Part shown: positions 47,400 to 56,256 of the stretch, piece after piece
How the letters are laid out: every line of letters begins with the position of its first letter
Position numbering within the stretch: the stretch's first letter is position 1
Source of the DNA: Piezodorus guildinii
Lineage: Eukaryota; Arthropoda; Insecta; Hemiptera; Pentatomidae
Direction of reading: 5' to 3'
Assembly (NCBI GenBank): GCA_023052935.1
Contig: CM041297.1
Span: 49,891,917 to 49,955,916, forward strand
DNA: 64,000 bases
Program-made: the position numbers and the translations under genes
The notes under the pieces: model-generated
What the model was told of the DNA's origin: nothing
Seen by the model: only the letters and a program-made list of their open reading frames with translations
Database searches by the model: none

Positions 47400-48016
47400 T
47401 CCGCACTTGCCCCACTGTGCGTCGCTCGCAACACCAAATGCCGGCTTGCATCTATGAAAGGGATGCTCAGTATTTAGGGGCGTTGGAAGGAACCCATGCA
47501 TTTTGAGCTCCTTCCACAGAACCAAACTTTAAATACAGACTTTTACATCGCTCAGTTAGATCGATTATAGGCAGCGATTGAAGAGAAACGGCCACAGTTG
47601 GCAAATCGGAAAGGAATGCTATTCCACTAAGACAGCGCTAGGCCCCATGTGTCTTAAGGACTCGGCAAAAGTTATTAAGCTTAAGTTGGGAGATGTTACC
47701 TCACCCGCCATACTCTCTTGACATTGCTGTCTTCGGATTCCCATCTTTTCCGTTCCCTCGAAAATTTTCTACAAGAGAAATCCTGCTTTTCAGAAGATAA
47801 CATAAAAACTGACCTTTTATTGTTCTTCAAGTGTAAGGACTGATTTGATGGACTGTGTGATGTTTGGAAAAAAGGGATCATGGACCTTCCTAGCCGCTGG
47901 GAAAAGGTACTCGCTAACGGTGGTAACTATTTTTTAAATTAAATGAATACATTTTAAGCTGTTCATCAATTTTAATTTTTGTCCAAATTACTCTACGAAC
48001 TTTACGGACAACCCAA
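47400..48016 (+). pseudogene. mariner transposase C-terminal fragment with 3' inverted repeat
   Basis: Readings in shifting frames give NAGLHL, GRWKEPMHFELLPQNQTL, TDFYIAQLDRL, AAIEEKRPQLANRKGMLFH, DSARPHVS, then SDSHLFRSLENFLQEKSCF, EDNIKTDLL and GIMDLPSRWEKVLANGGNY. This is the catalytic core from the WWDW region (here degraded to GRWKE) through DNARPH (here DSARPH) to the C-terminus of a mariner transposase. It ends with TACGAACTTTACGGACAACC CAA, the complement of a classical mariner terminal inverted repeat beginning TTGGGTTGTCCG, followed by TA (48017-48018). Multiple stops and frameshifts; inactive. No matching left terminal repeat was found upstream. Confidence 0.85.
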
Positions 48017-48734
48017 TAAAAATCCTTTTTTGCTTTCATCGATAAAAGAGGTGTTTGTTATAGGAGTGGTTTAAACCTAAAATGGACTAATTAAAACTAA
48101 ATTAACAGTTGGTAGAAGCGAAGAGTTTGTACAATACATTTGCTTGCAACTACACAACATACGAGAAGCCTGTCTATCAGACTCACATGTCCGCTGCACA
48201 TAACTCACCCAAGATATCGAATGTGGTACCCCCTCAGGAAGTGGTCCAACATTGAAAAATGTTCAACGAAATTCGATATTGATGATTCTATATCATGCGA
48301 TAAAGTTTTGAATGTACACACCAATTATATGTTACACATAACATTTCTAGTGTAAATAAAATATAAATATTCCATATACTTCTATAAGAAATAAATAATA
48401 GGTTAAATATAAATGGACAAATATGTTTTAGAAGCTTTACGTTATTATACAGCGCTGCGAGCATCATTTACCAATATGTTATATTGATATGAAATATATT
48501 GTAATGGGAAGTATTGGGACCGTGAAAAATTTATAATTTGAATTCTAAACTGAAGTACTAGTTTATGACTACTCAAATATTTATCTATTTCACTACAAAG
48601 AGATGGTTAATTATCAATTAGTTAATTATAAGTGGACTAAAAAAAAAGCTATTATACAGGAAAATATTTCGAAAATTCTCCAATTAAGTCCTTTTAGACT
48701 ATTGATATAAGAAAATATTCCAGTAATATTAATG
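48017..48734. other. unassigned AT-rich DNA
   Basis: No recognisable element; the 71-codon frame at 48140-48355 is unsupported. Confidence 0.4.
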
Positions 48735-49020
48735 GTAATAATAATAGGCTTACCGAAGCCGAACGTTCGATGCCGATATCACCAAATTCCGCCTAAACAG
48801 ACTCGTCCAATGTTCACCGTTCAAGCTCAAGCCCCCGAGATCAGCCTTAACGCAATCCTCCCATCGACGCCTCGGCCTACCATTCGGACGCCTACCAGTC
48901 GGATCATCGAATACCAACTTTCTCGGAATCCGTTCTTAAACAGCCTAATTTTCATCTTGCGATCCTGAAGCAGTCCCCTCCCCACCCGGAGACCCGAACG
49001 GGGGACTAGTTCACCTCCGG
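48735..49020 (-). mobile_element. RTE-type LINE, 3' end
   Basis: On the minus strand the reading NGRPRRRWEDCVKADLGGL, then NGEHWTSLFRRNLVISASN, is the basic C-terminus of an RTE-like ORF, followed by a short 3' region GTTCGGCTTCGGTAAGCC and a (TTA)n tail (48735-48748) and not poly-A, as RTE elements have. The same tail sequence ends the copy at 55.3-56.1 kb (+). Frameshifts separate the upstream part. 5'-truncated. Confidence 0.8.
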
Positions 49021-49105
49021 ATAATGAGCGTTTTACCTCAGAGGAATACATGACTGTTAGTGGTATTTTGTAAACTAAAATATGTGAATAGGGAAAAATA
49101 TTCTA

Positions 49106-50163
49106 TTGGGTTGTGTCACATGAAATGTCCGTTTTCAAGGTAAAGGATTATTATTAAAAATACTATATGAAAACAGGATCATTTTATTAGAAGTATTTAC
49201 CTTCTTTTTCTACACATTTTTCCCAACGTGACACCAACTTTTTTATCCCCGAACTGAAAAACTCTGAGCTTTAAAGTGAAACAAAATCTGAAAACGCACT
49301 TTTCACTTGATCATCATTTTCAAAAAGTTTTCATTTGACGAAGTTGTCTAAATTCCTGAACAGGTGGTAATCTGTTAGAGACAAGTCGGGAGAATATGGT
49401 GGGTGTGGAAGAACTTCGTAGCCCAGTTCTTTCAATTTTTGCAAGGTATGTTTTGAAACATAGGGTCTTGCTGCCGCTCAGTGAGATCATGAGGTACCCA
49501 TGTATCGAGCTTATTTAATTTCCCAACACACTTTAAATGTCTGGAAACGGTAGATGCACTTGCATTTAGTTGTGCTGAGAGTCCTTTAACTGTTGGTAGG
49601 GGTTTCCTTCTACTGTATGTTTGAGGACATCTTTGTCTATTACGGACAGAGGTCTTCCTCGGGGCAAGTTCACCAAGTCGGTATTCCCAGCTGAAAACTA
49701 AGCAAACCAATGGGGAATGGTCCGTTTATTAACACTCCCTTCCCCAAACGCCTTGCAAATATTTCTAGCGGCCTCAGCTACTGAATTTTTTTTTTTTTTT
49801 TTTTCGGTTGGCGCGACGGGCCTTTGGAGCCTTGGCCGCGCGGTATGGTTATATTCCACACCGCGATACTCGATGACATTTTATAGGTAGGGTCATCACT
49901 CCTACGCCTATTGAGCTACTGAATGGCCGAGTTTAACGGGTACAAAAATATTACTCGAAATCGCGTGTTTACATGTTCATATTTGGAGGTATAATAAAAA
50001 GTGGGTAATTGATTGAGAAGCTAATGTTTATAGTACAAAGGTAGAGGATTAGTAACTGTTTACTTTAAATATGTAAACATTCGGAAGAAAACAACAGAGA
50101 CCTGAAATACCTTTATGTATTTCAGAAACTATAAAAACGGACATTTCATGTGAAACAACTCAA
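49106..50163 (-). mobile_element. mariner internal-deletion derivative with both termini
   Basis: Terminal inverted repeats of about 30 bases, TTGGGTTGTGTCACATGAAA on the left and its near-complement (TTGAGTTGTTTCACATGAAA) on the right, are flanked by TA on both sides (49104-49105, 50164-50165). On the minus strand the transposase reads AEAARNICKAFGEGSVNKRT, LPTVKGLSAQLNASASTVS, KLDTWVPHDLTE, then jumps directly to RPYVSKHTLQKLKELGYEVL and PHPPYSPDLSLTDYHLF. About 0.4 kb between WVPHDL and RPYVS is missing, removing the first two catalytic Asp positions, so the protein cannot be active. Without its SINE the element is about 920 bases against ~1.3 kb for a full mariner. Ends look intact, so it could once have been mobilised in trans. 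Confidence 0.9.
49787..49913 (-). mobile_element. short poly-A SINE inserted in mariner, with target-site duplication
   Basis: 127 bases bounded by perfect 11-base direct repeats AGCTACTGAAT (49776-49786 and 49914-49924). On the minus strand it ends GTCGCGCCAACCG followed by about 23 A residues. The body (CATACCGCGCGGCCAAGGC) is GC-rich and unlike SINEs A, B and C. No B box is evident, so it is probably 5'-truncated or of a different origin. It interrupts the N-terminal DNA-binding part of the mariner transposase. Confidence 0.88.
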
Positions 50164-50165
50164 TA

Positions 50166-50548
50166 GTAACGTCCCTGAAACCAGCTCTTCAACTGAATAG
50201 TTCACGACGAAGAAAATGTATTAATGAAAGGAAAAAAAAAAATTGAATCAATCCTCTAAAGCTAGATTGTTAATAGCGGTCCAGTCAGAATAAATGATTC
50301 AATAAACTTAGGTCTTTGGAAATTTATTTAAATATTCATCATAACAATTTAAAAAAAAAATAGAAGTTAAAAAGTAGTTCTGGATATATTAGTAAAGGAA
50401 TCGAGGTCAAACCGTGCATTTTAACAGCAACTTAATTTAGTATTCACAGTGGAATACTTAATAAATGAACCTCCGTTTCATAGTATGATGAGGTTTTCCA
50501 GTTACCTTTTATTTTATAACTTTTAATATTTAAAATAAACTCAGACTA
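50166..50548. other. unassigned AT-rich DNA
   Basis: Nothing recognised. Confidence 0.4.
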
Positions 50549-51580
50549 TTAGATGAGGAAGATGGTTGGGGGTGCGGTCATCAGAAAGAAACACACATTA
50601 AAAAGTAGTACTCATTTTAATTGAGGGCCGACGTTTAGGCCTACATTGTGGGCCTTCATCAGGGCTTTCAGAAACAAGATAACAACCAATGTAATTATAA
50701 ACTTAATAGTAAGCTAGGGATATTATAATAATATGGCGACAGTAATATAATATGGAAAAAAACATAAATTTAATGTAAAATGATAATAAGATGACAGTTA
50801 TTAAGTATAGAAGTAAACAAAATTAAGATAATAGTATTTCAATAATAATTTAATTATTTATTATGATCTCTTTTCACCGCTTATTTCTTCCTCTCTCTTT
50901 CGCTATTCATATATTTTTCCGTTATATATCCTTACACATAATTGTTAGTTTAATGTTACAATAATACATTAATATTATTAATAATATTAATATTACATTA
51001 CTTTAAAAAAATATACATATATATTGTTTATTTTTATTGTTTCTCGTTTCTAATGATTATATTATTTTTATATATTACCGTCAAATATCATTTCGAAATC
51101 GTTACCTCCGGTTAATAGAAGGACAATATGTGACATCTATACATATTACATTCATATTTGTATTTTGTTTGAAAATAAAACCAGAGGGTATGAAAAAAAA
51201 AAAAAAAAATTCGAAATCGTTCATATTTAAACATTTTAATATTTCACATATTGTTCTTTTAACATACAATCATTTGCTTACTTTCTCTTTAAATATTCTT
51301 AATGAAATATTATCATCTTAATTTTGTTTACTCCAATACTTATTATTATCATTTAACATTAAATTTATGTTTGTTTCCATAATATATTACTGTCACCATA
51401 TTATTATAATATATCTAACGTATTGTTAAGTTTATAATTACATTGGTTATCTTACTTCTCATAGCCCTGATGAAGGCCCGAAATGTAGGCCGAAACGTCG
51501 GCACACAATTAAAATATGTACAACTTTTTAATGCGTGTTTCTTTCTGATGAACGCACCCCTAACCATCTTCTTCATCTAA
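50549..51580. mobile_element. foldback element (1.03 kb) with ~290 bp inverted arms
   Basis: The left arm (50549-50850) and the reverse complement of the right arm (51297-51580) align along their whole length, about 85 percent identical by eye. The termini read TTAGATGAGGAAGATGGTT on the left and the near-complement, ending AACCATCTTCTTCATCTAA, on the right. Each arm, read outward, carries AAGTTTATAATTACATTGG, then AGCCCTGATGAAGGCCC, a GGCC/GGCC mini-stem, GAAACGTCGG (TAAACGTCGG in the left arm), and GTGTTTCTTTCTGATGA. The ~445 base centre has only low-complexity frames. No transposase or reverse transcriptase. It may be a non-autonomous foldback transposon, or a Penelope-like remnant, which often carry inverted terminal repeats with hammerhead-like cores; the second idea is inference only. 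Confidence 0.85.
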
Positions 51581-52503
51581 TTTTAAACTAAATAACCTAA
51601 CTTGTCAAACAGTTAGAAGAAAAATTATGATTAGACGATAATGGCTACTTTAGTAACTCTTTTAACAGCTGTTTTAGAAATAAAATTTTAACTCTTCCGG
51701 AAAAGTATTTTATTTTTTAAATTTAGACAAACGAATTGTCAAATAAATAATGTTTTAAGTTCTTTTATTTTTTTACAAGCCTTGTAGGCCTCTCGCAAAT
51801 ATAAGAGGTTTGGGTCTATTTTCCCAAGGGAACAAGCCTTGTTTGGAAATAGGGGGCTGAGATTCCAATTTACCACCAACTTAGCAATATTTCTCCGCCC
51901 AAACAACTCTGCCACAACGCTATTTTCTATATATATTTAACAAAAATATTGAACATTCTATATTATCATTTATCTTTTTCTTTATACATATATATAGTAT
52001 GATAAATTATAGCTATTTTTAGCAGATCAACTATGAACATCCACACAGACGGACTTTCTCTACTGTCTATATTATGTATTATAAAAATAACATCAATACT
52101 CCAAAATATTAAAGATAAAGAAATAAGATGAAAATTATCGTAATATCTGTATTTTAACAAATACTTGGAGTAATGCAAACTAAAAGTAATCATTTTGATT
52201 TTATTTATTTATATTACTATATTTAAAATAAAAAAATAAAGCATCTTAATAAATGTTTAAAAAATTTGAATTTAAAGAAATTTGGGAAAAACTTTGGATG
52301 ATTACTCCAAGGTTTGAAATAGTTTTTAATTCTGCACGGTATAAAAAGTTGTTTTTTAGGGGATTGGATTTTGGTAAAAAAGTAGCAATATCATAACTGA
52401 GACTTGAATATGAGATTTCACTTTTGTACAATTATTCGTTTTCAAGCAACAATTAGCGTTTTCAAACTAATTTGCGAGACTTAATAATATTTGGCCTAAC
52501 AAT
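51581..52503. other. unassigned AT-rich DNA
   Basis: Nothing recognised; short frames are AT-rich noise. Confidence 0.45.
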
Positions 52504-52817
52504 AAGATGGAGCGGGTGGGATCAGTTGTAGCTGGGTGGTTAGCACAACAGCCTCCGATGCCAAAGGTCACGGGTTCAAACCCGCAGGCGGTCCTAGGAT
52601 TTTTTAATAGGAGTAAAAAATCCTTAGTTATGCCGTCCTTCGGAAGGGACGTTAAAAGGTGGTCCCTAGCCTGTGCGATGTCAGGTACTCGTTAAAGATC
52701 CCTATCCTAAAAAAAACCTGGATAGGCAAAATTTAGGATTCCCACTGTAGTATTGTCCGATTAGCCATAGTAGCATAAAGTGACGTTAAATAAATAAACA
52801 AACAAGATGGAGCGGGT
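52504..52817 (+). mobile_element. tRNA-derived SINE, family A, complete with target-site duplication
   Basis: The body (52518-52803, 286 bases) is flanked by perfect 14-base direct repeats AAGATGGAGCGGGT (52504-52517 and 52804-52817). Its head has an A-box region TAGCTGGGTGGTTAGCAC and a B-box region GGGTTCAAACCCGC, as in tRNA genes, giving an internal RNA polymerase III promoter. The body follows with GAGTAAAAAATCC, GGACGTTAAAAGG, GGTACTCGTTAAAGATCCC and a terminal GACGTTAAATAAATAAACAA. Best reference copy of family A in this window; retroposed by a LINE supplied in trans. Confidence 0.92.
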
Positions 52818-52975
52818 TAGCCAATAATGGTATTACTGAACACTGGGTACTGAATTTGAACCCGGGTGTGGCACAACGATTATGTATAAGTCGTGTAGCG
52901 ACTCTGGAAAAGAGGCTCACAGCAGTACCGATAAAGTGGGTAACCAAAAATTAGCCTAGAAACAGTACGAATATA
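52818..52975 (+). mobile_element. degraded tRNA-derived SINE, family C-like
   Basis: AATTTGAACCCGGGTGTGGCAC resembles the B-box segment, and AAAGTGGGTAACC followed by AACAGTACGAATAT resembles AAAGTGGGCACCC and AATAGTACGAATCT in the 9.0 kb copy. It starts where the 52.5 kb SINE ends. Confidence 0.5.
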
Positions 52976-53012
52976 CTATTTACCAAAGATATGTCACAGT
53001 ATTTATGATATG

Positions 53013-53440
53013 TACTATTATTTTATTCGTTTAAAATTACTTTTTGCTGCAGTGGCTAAACGGACGATGCTACAGAGGATGCCTGACTTTTTTCTATCCA
53101 GATTTGTTCAGGATAGGGATCTTAAACCTAATATGGTTTACGGCCACTATTTTACGTCCCCTCCAAAAGACGGCATAACCAAGGATTTTTTGCTCCCATT
53201 AAACTACGCCTAAAGCCAACTCCCGGGGGTTTGGACAGGCGACCTTAGGCATAGGAAACATCACAGTTGACCTAAACGTGTATCTGACATCGCACAGATT
53301 CGGGACCAGCACTTACGTAACCTCAGGACAACATAATCAGGTATCTTTTACTCCCATTAAAAAATTCGAGGACCATCTGTCGAGTTTGAAATCAATGGGA
53401 AAAACGCTCTTAAGCTTGCCTCTACAGAACAGGGGACCAT
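53013..53440 (-). mobile_element. two adjoining SINE family A copies, minus strand
   Basis: Minus-strand reading from 53440 gives the first half of SINE A (TGGGAGTAAAAGATACC, GCGATGTCAGATACACG), then at about 53275 a second, fuller copy begins (CCTATGCCTAAGGTCGCC head, GGGAGCAAAAAATCCTTGG, GATCCCTATCCTG, ending near 53013 with AAACGAATAAA). The arrangement suggests one SINE inserted into, or abutting, another at the GGTACTCGTT point. No duplication was identified. Confidence 0.7.
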
Positions 53441-55310
53441 TACGGACAGAAAACGGGTATCTCTGAATTCACTATCACACCAATGTCCCTTATTATGAAA
53501 TTTATAAGCGTTTAATTGAAGGTGAACTGGAATGATCTGACTTTCGTTTTAAATTAATAATCGATTTTCACTTCAAAAAGGCCAATAGATAAACTCAATA
53601 AACAAACAATATCTACAGAAGAGAACGAAAGGGCGCAGAGGTGTATAAGTGAATGATCCAGTTGGCGATAAATATTAGAGGGGCCAGGTTGCCATGGAGC
53701 CGGATCCCAAGGGATAACCACCGTATATCTCCTCCCGTTAGCCGCTCTATATATATTTAATAGCCCTTCACCAACACCCTTCGCAATCCCTGATTAACTG
53801 GTCGTAGTCACAGTCTTATCGGGCATGTGGACGATGATGGGTTCTGGGATCAAAATCAGGATCAGCCATAGAGAGGATTGAACAGAAAATACTCGCGATA
53901 GCGTTTAAACTATAGCTCTATGTAGTCGAACTATCAGATTTAGCATGATAGTAGTAAGGATCCAAAGGCAGCTTTCTAGAAAATGAGGAGGAGCTTTTTA
54001 TTTAGGGAGTAGAGAGTTTTAGCGTTCTTAAGAGCTCCAATTAAGTCAAACAGATCGCACGAACAAGCTATTCCAACTAAATAATAACAATAACCAACCT
54101 CACAAGATTATTGGTACAAGTAGTAATAATTTGCCATATTTCCTTTATCTACCAGTGGATTCGGCCTGGCTTGGAGAGGAAATGAGGGGTTGACAAAAAA
54201 TGAATCTCAAAACTTCACTGTAGATAAAAACCTGAAAAAAAAACCCTGTAGGATAACCAGTCCTATTTGCCACAATTGTAGTAGGAATGGGCGCAAAACA
54301 AAGATATAAAATATACATATTCCATAACTTATCATATCAAATTTTCCTGATCAACATCATTATGATACATGCTTAGAAATTATAAATTATGATGCCAATT
54401 ATTATCAATTTATTCAGCTGTACTGGCATAATCTTAGTTTAACCTGTACCACTACCACCCATCAAGGTACTAAAGGGTTCAGTGCATTTTTTATTTAATT
54501 CAGTGAAATTTTTATCGTGTTAAATAAAAAAAAAAACGAAAAATTTTGTGTATTGCGTTTCTTCATTATCAACCTGGTCAACACAACGTACGTCGGTTTG
54601 AATCGTGGGCGGGTTGAAACTCATTTCGTGTCACACGGAATTAATTTCGTATTTCCAACAGTGACAAGAATATGCTGGTGACCTGTAGGATAATCAGTTC
54701 TGACTGTCTTAATTGGAGGTGGTAAGTATGTTAAAACTTCCCTCTCCTGTTTCTCATAAAAAAAGGCTCAGATTACAACTGAAATCACTAAAAATCTCAT
54801 TTTTTAATAAATACAAAAGCTTCTATATGGAATATATGAAATACATTCTCTGGACAATAACGATTCTATTCAGGTGGAACTTCAAAAAAAAAAAATCAAA
54901 ACACTAGAACAACATAATGGCAAGAAATGTTAATACCACAGCTTAGCATACAACATAACCATAAATTTGATACTAAAATACAGTCAATTTTAAAACTTAT
55001 TCAAAAAATCGTAGTTACCATTAGGCTGATATCACAAAAAAAAAAAGAAGATGTGGGGATCTTATTATTTTAAAGTAATTAAATATAAAAAAATATATCC
55101 AGTTGGGACTATTTAATTTATTTTTTTACAATTAATGTCAAAATAGCATAAAAAATGGATTGACACATTAGGAACCTTTTCGATATCAAGTAATCATTTG
55201 TAAAATAGTTTTTGTTATTTATTTTGGTTATGTAACATTGTTGATTTGGATACTTGTATTTAATAACTTTTTTTAAATTAACAAAAAAATTTTAATTATT
55301 TATATTAAAA
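53441..55310. other. unassigned DNA
   Basis: GGGTTCTGGGATCAAAATC near 53838 and GGTTTGAATCGTGG near 54596 look like decayed SINE B boxes. Nothing else recognised. Confidence 0.35.
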
Positions 55311-56133
55311 TTCAGCCGAATCACGGAATACGCTGAGGAAATTATCGGAGACTACCAATGTGGTTTTAGGCGGAATCGCTCGACTATTGATCAAATATTT
55401 TCCTTACGTAAAATATTAGAGAAAAAGGTGGAATGCAACGGTGTAGTCCATCAACTTTATATCGATTTCAAAAAGGCTTATGATTCCATAGACCGTCAGA
55501 AGCTGTATAAATAACATCATGATTGAACAGGGAATACCTAGAAAGTTAGTAAACCTAGTACAGATGTGTTTGTCGGAAACATTCCATAAAGTTAGAATCG
55601 GTCATAATTACTCCGAGAAATTTAAGGTGCGATCGGTTTTGAAACAGGGTGACTCCCTTTCACCTGTTTTATTTAATATAGCATTAGAATATGTCATAGA
55701 AAAGTGACCTGTGCCGAGAAAGGTTTAAATATGGGTGATAAGATTCCGGTTTTGGAGTATGTCGATGATTTGGTACTGCTAGATGAAGACACGGAAACCA
55801 TACAACTAAATACAAGTGTGTTAATAAAAACAGGTAAAGAAATATGACTCGAAATAAATACCGATAAGACGAAATATATGATTAGTAGCAGAAATGGTGG
55901 TGATCTTGATGATAGTAATATATTAGGGCATACTTTTGAACACGCAGAGAAATTCAAGTATTTAGGCTCAATGATAACAAAGCTAATATAATGAAGCTTC
56001 GATGGGAGGATTGCATTAAGGCTGATATCGGGGGCTTGGGCTTGACCGGCGAACATTGGACGAGTCTGTGCAGGCGAAGTTTGGTGGTATCGGCATCGAA
56101 CCTTCGGGTTCGGTAAGCCTATTATTATTATAA
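55311..56133 (+). pseudogene. RTE-type LINE reverse transcriptase, truncated and internally deleted
   Basis: Readings give YAEEIIGDYQCGFRRNRST, DQIFSLRKILEKKVE, then reverse-transcriptase motif A YIDFKKAYDSIDR (from 55458), a stop with frameshift near 55510, IEQGIPRKLVNLVQMCL, motif B VLKQGDSLSPVLFNIALE (about 55636-55689), another frameshift, motif C as YVDDLVLL (55758-55781) and KFKYLGSMITK. The text then jumps to RWEDCIKADIGGLGL, the C-terminus, so the thumb and most of the C-terminal domain have been deleted. It ends with GTTCGGTAAGCC and an (ATT)n tail (56119-56133), identical in kind to the 3' end at 48.7 kb (-). Endonuclease and finger region upstream are missing. Best fit is the RTE clade; dead. 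Confidence 0.85.
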
Positions 56134-56256
56134 TTAAATTTAAATTAGCTGTATTTAATAATTTTATAGTGATTTGTTGAATAAGTTTAGAGGAACTTGA
56201 AAATACTAGAACATACCGAGAGAAATATTCCGAAAGCCGCTAACGACCCGCATAGG

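Noticed and set aside
51463..51502. Active hammerhead ribozyme
   Set aside because: The CTGATGA and GAAAC words and a mini-stem are present, but an extra A follows CTGATGA, the bases before it (ATAGCC) find no partner for stem I downstream, and no clear NUH cleavage site sits after a stem III. Kept only as a hammerhead-like motif.
55694..56056. 120-codon minus-strand frame
   Set aside because: Antisense shadow of the RTE reverse transcriptase, whose YVDD and YLGSM motifs lie on the plus strand.
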